Source: CBDUBS01 sp965365445 (GTDB lineage: Bacteria; Bacteroidota; Rhodothermia; Rhodothermales; DASSAV01). From it: a stretch of DNA of 5,057 bases. Shown in pieces: positions 1 to 5,057 of this stretch. The stretch is taken from assembly GCA_965365445.1 (NCBI GenBank), contig CBDUBS010000247.1:1-5057 (forward strand). Direction: 5' to 3'. The notes below the pieces were generated by a model, which ran no database searches, was not told the origin of the DNA, and saw only the letters and a program-made list of their open reading frames with translations. The stretch's first letter is position 1. Each line of letters starts with the position of its first letter. The translations under genes and the position numbers were made by a program.

Positions 1-118
1 TCTTCAGGTTGCCGGAGCGCATCATGGGCGACTCCGCGCTCTGCTCGATGGTCGCGACCGACCATTCCGGGGTGATCGGGACGATCTTCGGCGGCGGCAC
101 CTCGAAGACGGTGGACCA
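1..118 (-). other. Coding-like sequence at window edge, unassigned
   Basis: On the minus strand the frame of the upstream korA fragment stays open after its amber stop, through to the window edge. It reads WSTVFEVPPPKIVPIT and onward to MMRSGNLK, and almost every codon ends in G or C, as in the true genes here. Two adjacent ATG codons (25-23 and 22-20) follow a GGAG at 35-32 with a 6-nt gap, so a new minus-strand gene could start at 25. The plus strand is also open (codons from position 3 to a TAG at 153-155, including IFGGGTSKTVDHYTG). The two frames share third positions, so composition cannot separate them. I recognise neither product, and neither reading looks like the missing part of KorA. 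Confidence 0.35.
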
Positions 119-829
119 CTACACCGGCTGCAACGTGGCGGGCGATACCTCGTAGCGGACGACGAACTGCTCGGTGGTTTCTCCGAAATGGTAACCCTTC
201 TTGAGCAGGTGGAGGTTGGCCTGAAGAATATCCGGCTTGCGCCCGAATTTGGATTCGATCCAGTCCACGGCGGGGTCGATGGGCCGGGAGTACAACCAGA
301 GGGCCAGGCCGAGGGCGAACATGTTTTTGGAGCGGTCGATCTCCTTCATGTTCAGGCCGGAATCCTTGAGCGCTTCGCGGGTGAGCGTGGTAAGCTCGAC
401 CGGGATGACCCGGTAGCCCGCCAGCGAGCCGTCCGTAAGCGGGTTGCGTTCGTATCCGGCCAGCTCCAGGTTGCGGTTCTCGAACGCGTTGGCGTTGACG
501 ATGATGGCGCCGCCGGTGCGGACGCGTTCCAGGTTGACTTTCAGGGCGGCCGGGTTCATCGCCACGAGCAAATCCACTTCGTCGCCCGGCGTGCGGATCA
601 CCCGCGAGCCGAAGTGCAGCTGAAAGCCGCTCACCCCGTAGGTGGTGCCGGCAGGGGCCCGGATCTCGGCCGGGAAATCAGGCAGCGTAGCCAGGTCGTT
701 GCGGGCGTAGGCCGTCGCCATGGTAAACTGGGAGCCGGTAAGCTGCATACCGTCGCCGGAGTCGCCCGCGAACAGGATGGTGGCTTCGGGTATCTGCTCG
801 ACGTGCTTTTCAGGTAGGGGGACACTCAT
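119..829 (-). CDS. korA: 2-oxoacid:ferredoxin oxidoreductase alpha subunit, N-terminal gamma-type domain only (truncated KorA)
   Basis: The 236-residue product matches the gamma-type domain of the fused KorA subunit of 2-oxoglutarate (2-oxoacid):ferredoxin oxidoreductase. This cytoplasmic thiamine-diphosphate enzyme oxidatively decarboxylates 2-oxoacids to acyl-CoA and passes electrons to ferredoxin. Visible signatures are ILFAGDSGDGMQLTGSQF (about 18-35), TLPDFPAEIRAPAGT followed by YGVSGFQ (48-70) and VAMNPAALKVNL. The tail GYHFGETTEQFVVRYEV leads into the inter-domain linker. Fused KorA proteins are about 600 residues and normally continue with a Pro-Gly-x-Tyr-Arg-Asn-Ile-Thr-Gly-Asn segment and the TPP pyrimidine domain. 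Here the linker ends Gln-Pro-Val-amber (TAG, 121-119). None of the three frames of the remaining 118 nt restores that domain, and no korB is visible. I chose ATG 829 because MSVPLPEKHVEQI resembles family N-termini. A TTG at 898 next to an AGGTGAG would add 23 atypical residues. It may be a pseudogene remnant, a split subunit or an assembly junction. Confidence 0.82.
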   Translation of the reverse strand: MSVPLPEKHVEQIPEATILFAGDSGDGMQLTGSQFTMATAYARNDLATLPDFPAEIRAPAGTTYGVSGFQLHFGSRVIRTPGDEVDLLVAMNPAALKVNLERVRTGGAIIVNANAFENRNLELAGYERNPLTDGSLAGYRVIPVELTTLTREALKDSGLNMKEIDRSKNMFALGLALWLYSRPIDPAVDWIESKFGRKPDILQANLHLLKKGYHFGETTEQFVVRYEVSPATLQPV

Positions 830-906
830 GGGAATCAGTCGAAAAAGGCGTCCATGAAACGATGGGCCGGGATGAGAATCGGGCCGGCAGTGCTCCAACT
901 CACCTC

Positions 907-934
907 GTTACAGGTTGTTCATTTTTTGGAACAA
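907..934 (-). promoter_or_regulatory. Possible korA promoter (sigma-70-like)
   Basis: Reading the minus strand, TTGTTC (934-929) is followed after 16 nt by TGTAAC (912-907), a fair -35 and a weak -10 match. It sits about 80 nt upstream of the chosen korA start, in the most AT-rich part of the gap. The -35-like hexamer is also one arm of an inverted repeat. The match is weak, and promoter rules in this lineage may differ. Confidence 0.22.
915..934. repeat. Inverted repeat TTGTTC-N8-GAACAA, operator-like
   Basis: Two perfect 6-nt arms (915-920 and 929-934) are separated by ATTTTTTG. The symmetry and location between divergent genes would suit a dimeric regulator. The same bases could instead form a weak RNA hairpin, and a 6-nt match in AT-rich DNA can occur by chance. 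Confidence 0.35.
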
Positions 935-938
935 ATCA

Positions 939-960
939 GGCCGCTAACCGAGCGGTTTTT
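939..960 (+). terminator. Terminator-like hairpin with T-run
   Basis: CCGCT (941-945) pairs with AGCGG (951-955) across the loop AACCG, followed directly by TTTTT (956-960). Two G·U pairs could extend the stem outward. It is oriented to stop plus-strand transcripts, yet no assured plus-strand gene lies to its left. It could stop antisense transcripts leaving korA, or act as a leader attenuator for the btpA-like gene. The stem is short, so activity is uncertain. Confidence 0.35.
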
Positions 961-1110
961 ACCGTAAGCATCCCGCACCGCTCGCCGGGGTACGGAGGGC
1001 CGGATCGGGGACGGCCAGGCAACGCCCACCCGAAGCCCGGATGCTCCGGCGGAACCCGCTCCGCTACATCCCGCTCCCGGGGTGCGTTTCGAGATGTATA
1101 CCCGACGGAA

Positions 1111-1146
1111 CAGGGATGCACCGACTCTGTTAACCATCCGGCCCTG
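1111..1146 (+). repeat. Bulged hairpin in leader of btpA-like gene
   Basis: CAGGGATG (1111-1118) pairs with CATC (1135-1138) and CCTG (1143-1146), with CGGC bulged between them and a 16-nt loop. The hairpin ends 28 nt before the chosen start codon. It could affect translation, but it is a modest structure in GC-rich sequence. Confidence 0.25.
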
Positions 1147-1174
1147 CTCATTTTCCTTTCCGAATGCACCGGCC

Positions 1175-2017
1175 ATGCCTGTCGCTTTTCATGAATTGTT
1201 TCGCCGCCCGAAGCCGCTCATTGGGATGATCCATACGGGCCCGACACCCGGGGCGCCGGGGTTCGTATGCATCGACAGCGCCGTGGACCGGGCGATTGCC
1301 GAAGCGGAAGCCTACATCCGGGCGGGGATGGACGGCATCCTGATCGAAAACATGCGGGATTTTCCGTGCGTGCACGAGCGCGAGATGGGGCCGGAAGTGG
1401 CGGCGTTCATGACGCGTATCGCTCGGGCCGTCAAACGGCGCTCCCCGTACGTTCCGGTGGGCATCCAGGTGCTCTTTCAGGGCAACCGGACGGCCCTGGC
1501 CGTCGCGATGGCCTCAGGGTGCGATTTCGTTCGGGCGGAAGGATGGACGCACGCACACGTTTCCGACAAGGGCATCGCCGAGGCATCGGCCGGGACGACG
1601 GTGCGGTACCGCCGCCAGATCGGGGCGGACCACATTCCGATCTTTGCCGACATCAAGAAAAAACATGCGTCCCACGCATGGACGCAGGACCTGGACATCG
1701 CGGAAACGGCGGCCGGGATGGGGCTGCACAAAGCCGACGGGGTGATCGTGACCGGCACGACCACGGGAGACGCCCCCGACATGGAATCCTTGTGCCGGGT
1801 GAGGTCGGCTACGGGGCTGCCCCTGCTGATCGGCAGCGGCATTTCGTCGGAAAACCTGGGGTTGTATATGCCCTACGCCGATGGATTTATCGTGGGCAGC
1901 GCCCTGAAAGAACACGGACTGTGGGACCATCCGGTGTGCGAAAACAGGGTGCAGGAGATGGTCGAAACGGCTGAAATGTGCCGGGGCAGTCTCCGCACGA
2001 TCCGGAACGGAAAATAA
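1175..2017 (+). CDS. BtpA/SgcQ-family TIM-barrel protein
   Basis: The 280-residue product belongs to the BtpA/SgcQ family of predicted TIM-barrel proteins. The name comes from cyanobacterial BtpA, a factor for photosystem I stability. Members in non-phototrophs such as E. coli SgcQ have no firmly established reaction that I know of. Evidence includes the N-terminal strand LIGMIHTGPTPGAPG (15-29; family form GM-x-H-x-x-P-x-PG), GMDGILIEN (51-59), and GIQVLFQGN with the following helix, then CDFVRAEG (96-123). Further on are FADIKKKHA (157-165), ADGVIVTGTTTGDAPD (187-202) and LLIGSGISSENL (217-228). These are the expected beta-strand ends of the barrel, and the length is normal for the family. 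There is no signal peptide, so it is cytoplasmic. An upstream ATG at 1082 would add 31 residues unlike the family, so I chose the ATG at 1175; neither has a clear Shine-Dalgarno. It is followed after 9 nt by apaG, suggesting one transcript. The family call is firm; the substrate is unknown. Confidence 0.88.
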   Translation: MPVAFHELFRRPKPLIGMIHTGPTPGAPGFVCIDSAVDRAIAEAEAYIRAGMDGILIENMRDFPCVHEREMGPEVAAFMTRIARAVKRRSPYVPVGIQVLFQGNRTALAVAMASGCDFVRAEGWTHAHVSDKGIAEASAGTTVRYRRQIGADHIPIFADIKKKHASHAWTQDLDIAETAAGMGLHKADGVIVTGTTTGDAPDMESLCRVRSATGLPLLIGSGISSENLGLYMPYADGFIVGSALKEHGLWDHPVCENRVQEMVETAEMCRGSLRTIRNGK

Positions 2018-2021
2018 AGGA
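2016..2021 (+). promoter_or_regulatory. Ribosome binding site of apaG
   Basis: AAAGGA lies 5 nt before the apaG ATG and overlaps the TAA stop of the btpA-like gene. It fixes the apaG start and suggests that translation of the two genes is linked. It is one of the clearest ribosome binding sites in the window. Confidence 0.65.
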
Positions 2022-2026
2022 CTCAT

Positions 2027-2410
2027 ATGGTGGCTTACGTCGCAACGACCAGGAACGTAACGGTAACGGTTCGGCCGGGCTATCTGGACCGCCATTCGGA
2101 TTTCGCCGAGCGGCGCTTCGTGTTCGGATACTACGTCCAGATCCGCAACGACGGGCCGGAAGACGTGCAACTATTGCGGCGGCACTGGATCATTCAGGAG
2201 AAGGCCGGGCGGTCGGAAGAAGTGGAAGGCGAGGGCGTTATCGGGAAGCAACCCGTTATCCGCCCCGGCGAGGTGCACGAGTACAGCAGCTTTTGCGTGT
2301 TGCAATCGCTGGAGGGCACGATGGAAGGGAGCTACCTGATGCAGTCGGCCGGCGGAGATACGTTCCGGGCTACGATTCCTCTGTTTCATTTGCGCGTGAA
2401 CGCCAACTGA
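2027..2410 (+). CDS. apaG: ApaG domain protein (DUF525)
   Basis: The 127-residue product is a stand-alone ApaG protein, a small cytoplasmic beta-sandwich (fibronectin type III-like) fold. In enterobacteria apaG lies beside the Ap4A hydrolase gene apaH, but its own molecular role is not settled; related domains occur in some F-box proteins and PDIP38. Family marks are FVFGYYVQIRNDG (31-43), LLRRHWIIQEKAG (49-61), EVEGEGVIGKQPVIRPGE (65-82), a Tyr-Ser-Ser stretch at 86-88, and GTMEGSYLM (97-105). The final strand is FRATIPLFHLR. The length is standard and it looks complete. It lies 9 nt after the btpA-like gene with a good ribosome binding site, so the two are probably co-transcribed. No apaH is seen here. 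The gene ends 6 nt before the convergent sulfatase gene. Confidence 0.93.
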   Translation: MVAYVATTRNVTVTVRPGYLDRHSDFAERRFVFGYYVQIRNDGPEDVQLLRRHWIIQEKAGRSEEVEGEGVIGKQPVIRPGEVHEYSSFCVLQSLEGTMEGSYLMQSAGGDTFRATIPLFHLRVNAN

Positions 2411-2416
2411 CACCCC

Positions 2417-3802
2417 TCAGGGCGAGCATCCGGCGGCTGCGGGAGGCATCTGGGCGCCTATCTCGGCCCGCCATCCGGCGAGCAGACGACGCAACTCCTC
2501 AACCCTTGCCGGTTCGTCTGCGGAGAGGTCGGTCGTCTCGGCGGGGTCCCGGCGCAGGTCGTACAATTCTACCGGGCCGGGCCGGCCGCACAGGCTGCGT
2601 TCGTACCACTCGATGAGCTTGTAGTCGCCGAGGCGGACGGCCGCGGAAGGGCCGGAGCCGGAGTGATGATAATGCGGGTAGTGCCAGAATACGGCCCGGT
2701 TCTCCGCAGGGACCTCTCCGCGAAAGGCGGGCAGCAGGCTGATCCCGTCGGTGGGGGCGGGAATGGATGAACCGGCGGCTTCCAGGAACGTGGGGAACAG
2801 GTCGGTGCTCGTGGCGGGGGCTTCGGAGAGCGAGGCGGCCGGAACGAAACCGGGCCGACGCACGATGAGCGGCGCCCGAATGCCGCCTTCATAGAGGTTG
2901 GCTTTCCCGGAGCGGAACGGCCGTTGATCGGCCGTGGCTTCGAGGCCGCCGTTATCGGAGTAGAAAACGACGAGGGTGCGTTCGGAGAGACCGGCGGCAT
3001 CGAGCGCCCCCACGAGCGCCCCGACGCTTTCGTCCAGGGTGTGCATCATCGCGGCGAGGACCGGGTTGTTCTCGGGCCGCTCGGAGCCGGGTTTCTGCCG
3101 GTAGGCTTCGATTCGGGCCTGCCTCTCCATGAGCGGAGCGTGAACGGTGTTGTGCGAAACGAAAAGGAAAAACGGCCGGTCCCGGTGGCGTTGGATGAAG
3201 TCGATGGATTTCTCGGTGATGAGGCGGACGTTGTGGGCGTCGTTCTCGGCCTCCTGCCAGGGCTGAGCCAGTTCCGGCGAGGGTTTGTACGTGACGAACG
3301 ATTCGTCGAAGCCCTGTTTGTCCGGGTTGTAGGGCAGGCTGACGGGCGGCGTTTTTTCCGGGCTGAGGTGCCACTTTCCGAAAAGGGCCGTAGCATACCC
3401 CTCCGCTTTCAGGGCTTCGGCGATGGTGGTTTCCGGGAGCGGGAGGAATTTCTGCCAGTCCGGGTGGCCGAGCGGGCTTCCTTCGGGAGGTTCTTCCCCC
3501 GGGATGAACTCGGTCAGGTGGAGCCGGGCGGGGTGCTTGCCGGTCAGGATGGCTGCGCGGGTAGGCGAACACACCGGGGAGGATGTATAGGCGTTCAGGA
3601 AGCGCATTCCCTGACGGGCCAGCCGGTCCAGATGGGGTGTTTCGTAGTACGGGTTTCCGTAGCTTGCCACCCCGTTCCAGCCCAGGTCGTCGGCGAGGAT
3701 CAGGATGATGTTGGGCTTCACGGACTGGGCATACCCTGCCGGGGCAGGCAGGCTCGACAGTACGGCAAAGAACAGCCCGAAGAAAAGGCGGAACGGTTTC
3801 AT
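2417..3802 (-). CDS. Exported formylglycine-dependent sulfatase (arylsulfatase A-like, S1 type)
   Basis: The 461-residue enzyme hydrolyses sulfate esters, most likely on a sugar or polysaccharide. The N-terminus has a Sec signal peptide: Lys/Arg start, the hydrophobic core LFFGLFFAVLSSL, and a likely cut after Ala25 (GYA/QS), so it acts in the periplasm or outside the cell. The alkaline-phosphatase-like fold shows NIILILADDLGWNG (31-44, metal ligands Asp38 and Asp39) and CSPTRAAILTG (78-88). Cys78 in that C-x-P-x-R motif is the residue converted to formylglycine, with Arg82. Other active-site marks are GKWHL (Lys143, His145), SHNTVHAPL (His217, His221), YSDNGG (Asp283, Asn284), Lys300 and EGGIRAP (305-311). 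All expected residues are present and the length is normal. A Cys-type site needs a maturation enzyme (FGE or anSME), which is not in this window. I chose ATG 3802 because it places the signal peptide at the N-terminus; ATG 3868 would put 22 polar residues before it. The exact substrate cannot be read from sequence. Confidence 0.93.
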   Translation of the reverse strand: MKPFRLFFGLFFAVLSSLPAPAGYAQSVKPNIILILADDLGWNGVASYGNPYYETPHLDRLARQGMRFLNAYTSSPVCSPTRAAILTGKHPARLHLTEFIPGEEPPEGSPLGHPDWQKFLPLPETTIAEALKAEGYATALFGKWHLSPEKTPPVSLPYNPDKQGFDESFVTYKPSPELAQPWQEAENDAHNVRLITEKSIDFIQRHRDRPFFLFVSHNTVHAPLMERQARIEAYRQKPGSERPENNPVLAAMMHTLDESVGALVGALDAAGLSERTLVVFYSDNGGLEATADQRPFRSGKANLYEGGIRAPLIVRRPGFVPAASLSEAPATSTDLFPTFLEAAGSSIPAPTDGISLLPAFRGEVPAENRAVFWHYPHYHHSGSGPSAAVRLGDYKLIEWYERSLCGRPGPVELYDLRRDPAETTDLSADEPARVEELRRLLAGWRAEIGAQMPPAAAGCSP

Positions 3803-3854
3803 AAAGGGATATCGGTCAGGCAGAGAATCGGTCCGGCAAACAGCGCCGGCGCGG

Positions 3855-4115
3855 TTACATGATTTCAACCATGATGCGCATGTCGCCGGTGGTCAGCTCG
3901 ATGCGGCGGTGGTCGTCGGTGAGCCGGTAGCTTTGCACCTCCTCGGGAAGCATTTCGGCGGGGGTATGGAGGGCAAACAGCGTATCGGCGAGCACGTGCC
4001 AGTCCTCGGGCGTCAGGTGGACGGTCGCCTCGCCGTCCTGCTCGACGAACGGAGCGTACTCCAGTACTTTCTTGAGGTGATTGATGCCCTGTTGCTGGTG
4101 TAGTGACGGATCCAT
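3855..4115 (-). CDS. Small acidic protein of unknown function
   Basis: This 86-residue protein matches no family I recognise. It is strongly acidic (16 Asp/Glu against 6 Lys/Arg), has six His and no Cys, and shows no signal peptide or membrane segment, so it is probably cytoplasmic. The first half (INHLKKVLEYAPF, then EDWHVLADTLFALH) looks helical. The C-terminal part, from about residue 62, has alternating polar and hydrophobic residues (RRIELTTGDMRIMVEI) suggesting beta strands. ATG 4115 is the only usual start in the frame: the reading is open upstream to a TAG at 4208-4206 but contains no ATG, GTG or TTG. No clear Shine-Dalgarno is present. The sulfatase gene starts 52 nt further on in the same direction, so both may share a transcript from the gap shared with thyA. 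The codon pattern resembles its neighbours and the protein is not low-complexity, which supports a real gene. Confidence 0.72.
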   Translation of the reverse strand: MDPSLHQQQGINHLKKVLEYAPFVEQDGEATVHLTPEDWHVLADTLFALHTPAEMLPEEVQSYRLTDDHRRIELTTGDMRIMVEIM

Positions 4116-4130
4116 GCCGGCGACGGTTTG

Positions 4131-4138
4131 TATGTTTG
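4131..4138 (+). promoter_or_regulatory. Possible Bacteroidota-type -7 box upstream of thyA
   Basis: TATGTTTG matches exactly the TAnnTTTG -7 consensus described for Bacteroidota promoters. It lies 94 nt before the thyA start in the divergent gap. I see no convincing TTG element at the expected -33 distance, so this is only suggestive. Confidence 0.28.
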
Positions 4139-4220
4139 CGGTTACGGCTTCTACCGTGGAAACGGCCGGCCCGTTGCCGCCGTTCCGGAGAGCATGGCCT
4201 TTGTACTACGGAACGTCAGC

Positions 4221-4224
4221 GGAG
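4221..4224 (+). promoter_or_regulatory. Ribosome binding site of thyA
   Basis: GGAG is placed 8 nt before ATG 4233. It supports this start, which also matches the standard N-terminus of the family. Confidence 0.55.
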
Positions 4225-4232
4225 TTTGATCG

Positions 4233-5027
4233 ATGAAAGCATATCTGGACTATTTGCAGCACATTCTGGATCACGGGGTTCGCAAAGAGGACCGCACCGG
4301 CACCGGCACGCTGAGCGTGTTCGGGCGCCAGATGCGGTTCGATCTGGCCCGGGGCTTCCCGCTGGTCACGACGAAGAAGCTGCACCTGCGAAGCATCATC
4401 CACGAGTTGCTCTGGTTTCTCCAGGGGGATACGAACATACGGTACCTGCGGGAGAACGGCGTGACGATCTGGGACGAATGGGCGGATGAAAACGGCGACC
4501 TCGGGCCGGTCTACGGAAAGCAGTGGCGCCGCTGGGAGGGGGCCGACGGGCGGATGATCGACCAGATCAGCGGCGTGCTGGATCAGATCCGCACCCGGCC
4601 GGATTCCCGGCGAATGATCGTGAGCGCCTGGAATGTGGATGAGATCGACCGGATGGCGCTGCCCCCCTGCCACGTGCTGTTCCAGTTCTACGTGGCGGAG
4701 GGTAGGCTATCCTGTATGCTCTACCAGCGCAGTGTGGACAGCTTCCTGGGGCTGCCGTTCAACATCGCTTCGTATGCGCTGCTCACGCATATGATGGCCG
4801 AGCAAACAAACCTGGAGCCGGGCGAGTTCGTCTGGACGGGCGGCGACTGCCACATCTACCTGAACCACCTGGATCAGGTGCGGCTACAGCTTTCGAGGGA
4901 GCCGTTTCCTCTGCCCCGGTTGGTGATCCACCGGCAGCCGGAAACCATCTTCGACTACCGGTTCGAGGACTTCGAGATCGTGGATTACCGGGCGCACCCG
5001 TCCATCAAGGCCCCGATTGCGGTGTAG
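4233..5027 (+). CDS. thyA: Thymidylate synthase
   Basis: The 264-residue product is folate-dependent thymidylate synthase, which methylates dUMP to dTMP with 5,10-methylenetetrahydrofolate and releases dihydrofolate. It is a cytoplasmic homodimer. The length equals that of E. coli ThyA and key residues fall at the same numbers. These are Arg21 (RTGTGT loop), Glu58 and Trp80, the Arg126-Arg127 pair that reaches dUMP phosphate of the partner subunit, and the nucleophile Cys146 in LPPCHVLFQFY. Also present are Gln165-Arg166-Ser167, Asp169, Asn177 (LGLPFNIASYA), and His207 with Tyr209 (GGDCHIYLNH). The C-terminus KAPIAV, which closes over the active site, is intact. It is a complete and surely functional enzyme, not the flavin-dependent ThyX. 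It is divergent from the small acidic gene. A dihydrofolate reductase gene often follows thyA, but only 30 nt remain and nothing can be read there. Confidence 0.98.
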   Translation: MKAYLDYLQHILDHGVRKEDRTGTGTLSVFGRQMRFDLARGFPLVTTKKLHLRSIIHELLWFLQGDTNIRYLRENGVTIWDEWADENGDLGPVYGKQWRRWEGADGRMIDQISGVLDQIRTRPDSRRMIVSAWNVDEIDRMALPPCHVLFQFYVAEGRLSCMLYQRSVDSFLGLPFNIASYALLTHMMAEQTNLEPGEFVWTGGDCHIYLNHLDQVRLQLSREPFPLPRLVIHRQPETIFDYRFEDFEIVDYRAHPSIKAPIAV

Positions 5028-5057
5028 CCCCGTTACGGCGTGGAACACGTCGGCGCC

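Larger units (their letters stand above)
830..1174. other. Divergent intergenic region between korA and btpA-like gene
   Basis: This 345-nt gap separates divergent genes. Open frames cross it on both strands, but their translations are low-complexity, rich in Arg, Gly, Pro and Ser, and show no recognisable domain, so I call none. The left part (901-965) is clearly more AT-rich than its surroundings, as expected for a promoter region, and contains the inverted repeat and hairpin listed separately. The right part is GC-rich and holds an imperfect direct repeat: CATCCCGC followed closely by CCGGGGT at 969-991 and again at 1067-1083. A bulged hairpin lies at 1111-1146. I see no tRNA or known riboswitch signature. 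Confidence 0.6.
4116..4232. other. Divergent intergenic region, small acidic gene / thyA
   Basis: These 117 nt must hold the promoters for thyA (plus) and for the acidic-protein gene with the sulfatase (minus), unless those are read from further away. The stretch 4127-4160 is less GC-rich than its surroundings. Apart from the TATGTTTG box I see no repeat, terminator or RNA gene. Confidence 0.5.

Noticed and set aside
119..121. Readthrough or recoding of the amber codon after the KorA domain
   Set aside because: The frame stays open, but the following residues do not resemble the next KorA domain and no recoding signal is visible.
188..817. Plus-strand 209-residue open frame antisense to korA
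   Set aside because: It uses the same triplet boundaries as korA and is its mirror image. The korA motifs on the minus strand are decisive.
969..1086. Imperfect direct repeat as a mobile-element or CRISPR trace
   Set aside because: There are only two short, diverged copies with different inner spacing, no array, no transposase and no target duplication; chance similarity in GC-rich DNA is likely.
919..1176. Two minus-strand open frames (85 and 77 residues) in the same gap
   Set aside because: They overlap each other in different frames, are compositionally biased and have no recognisable motif, as expected in GC-rich non-coding DNA.
862..1194. Plus-strand open frame of 110 residues in the korA/btpA gap
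   Set aside because: It is rich in Arg, Gly, Pro and Ser, has no domain, overlaps the btpA start in another frame and crosses the terminator-like hairpin.
2924..3862. Long plus-strand 312-residue open frame antisense to the sulfatase
   Set aside because: The sulfatase carries all family motifs on the minus strand; the opposite frame is a GC-rich shadow.
4103..4489. Plus-strand 128-residue open frame overlapping the thyA start
   Set aside because: It lies in another frame over the conserved N-terminus of thyA and has no family features.

Overview
The window is a compact, GC-rich, gene-dense bacterial segment with bidirectional layout. Gene content, protein style and weak Shine-Dalgarno sites suggest Bacteroidota, possibly the Rhodothermota side. 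The evidence for this is a fused-type 2-oxoacid:ferredoxin oxidoreductase alpha subunit, a secreted formylglycine sulfatase, a stand-alone ApaG, and one exact TAnnTTTG promoter-like box. This placement is an inference; no rRNA or other phylogenetic marker is present.

Layout, left to right. At 1-118 there is a coding-like but unassigned stretch at the window edge. At 119-829 (minus) lies the N-terminal gamma-type domain of KorA, which ends at an amber codon exactly where the alpha (pyrimidine-binding) domain should begin. Positions 830-1174 are non-coding and hold an inverted repeat, a terminator-like hairpin and a leader hairpin. At 1175-2017 (plus) is a BtpA/SgcQ-family TIM-barrel protein, followed after 9 nt by apaG at 2027-2410 (plus). 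The two probably form an operon. Convergent to them, only 6 nt beyond apaG, is an exported sulfatase at 2417-3802 (minus). It is preceded in its own direction by an 86-residue acidic protein of unknown function at 3855-4115 (minus), and these two may be co-transcribed. Divergent from that pair is thyA at 4233-5027 (plus), complete and with all key catalytic residues.

The genes do not make up one pathway. thyA makes dTMP. KorA belongs to ferredoxin-linked 2-oxoacid metabolism. The sulfatase is a periplasmic or secreted enzyme that removes sulfate esters, usually from polysaccharides. BtpA and ApaG are conserved proteins with poorly defined biochemical roles. I did not find a CRISPR array, tRNA, rRNA, IS element or an obvious new multi-gene system. 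The items most worth a second look are the truncated KorA with its odd downstream sequence, the BtpA-ApaG pair, and the orphan protein upstream of the sulfatase.
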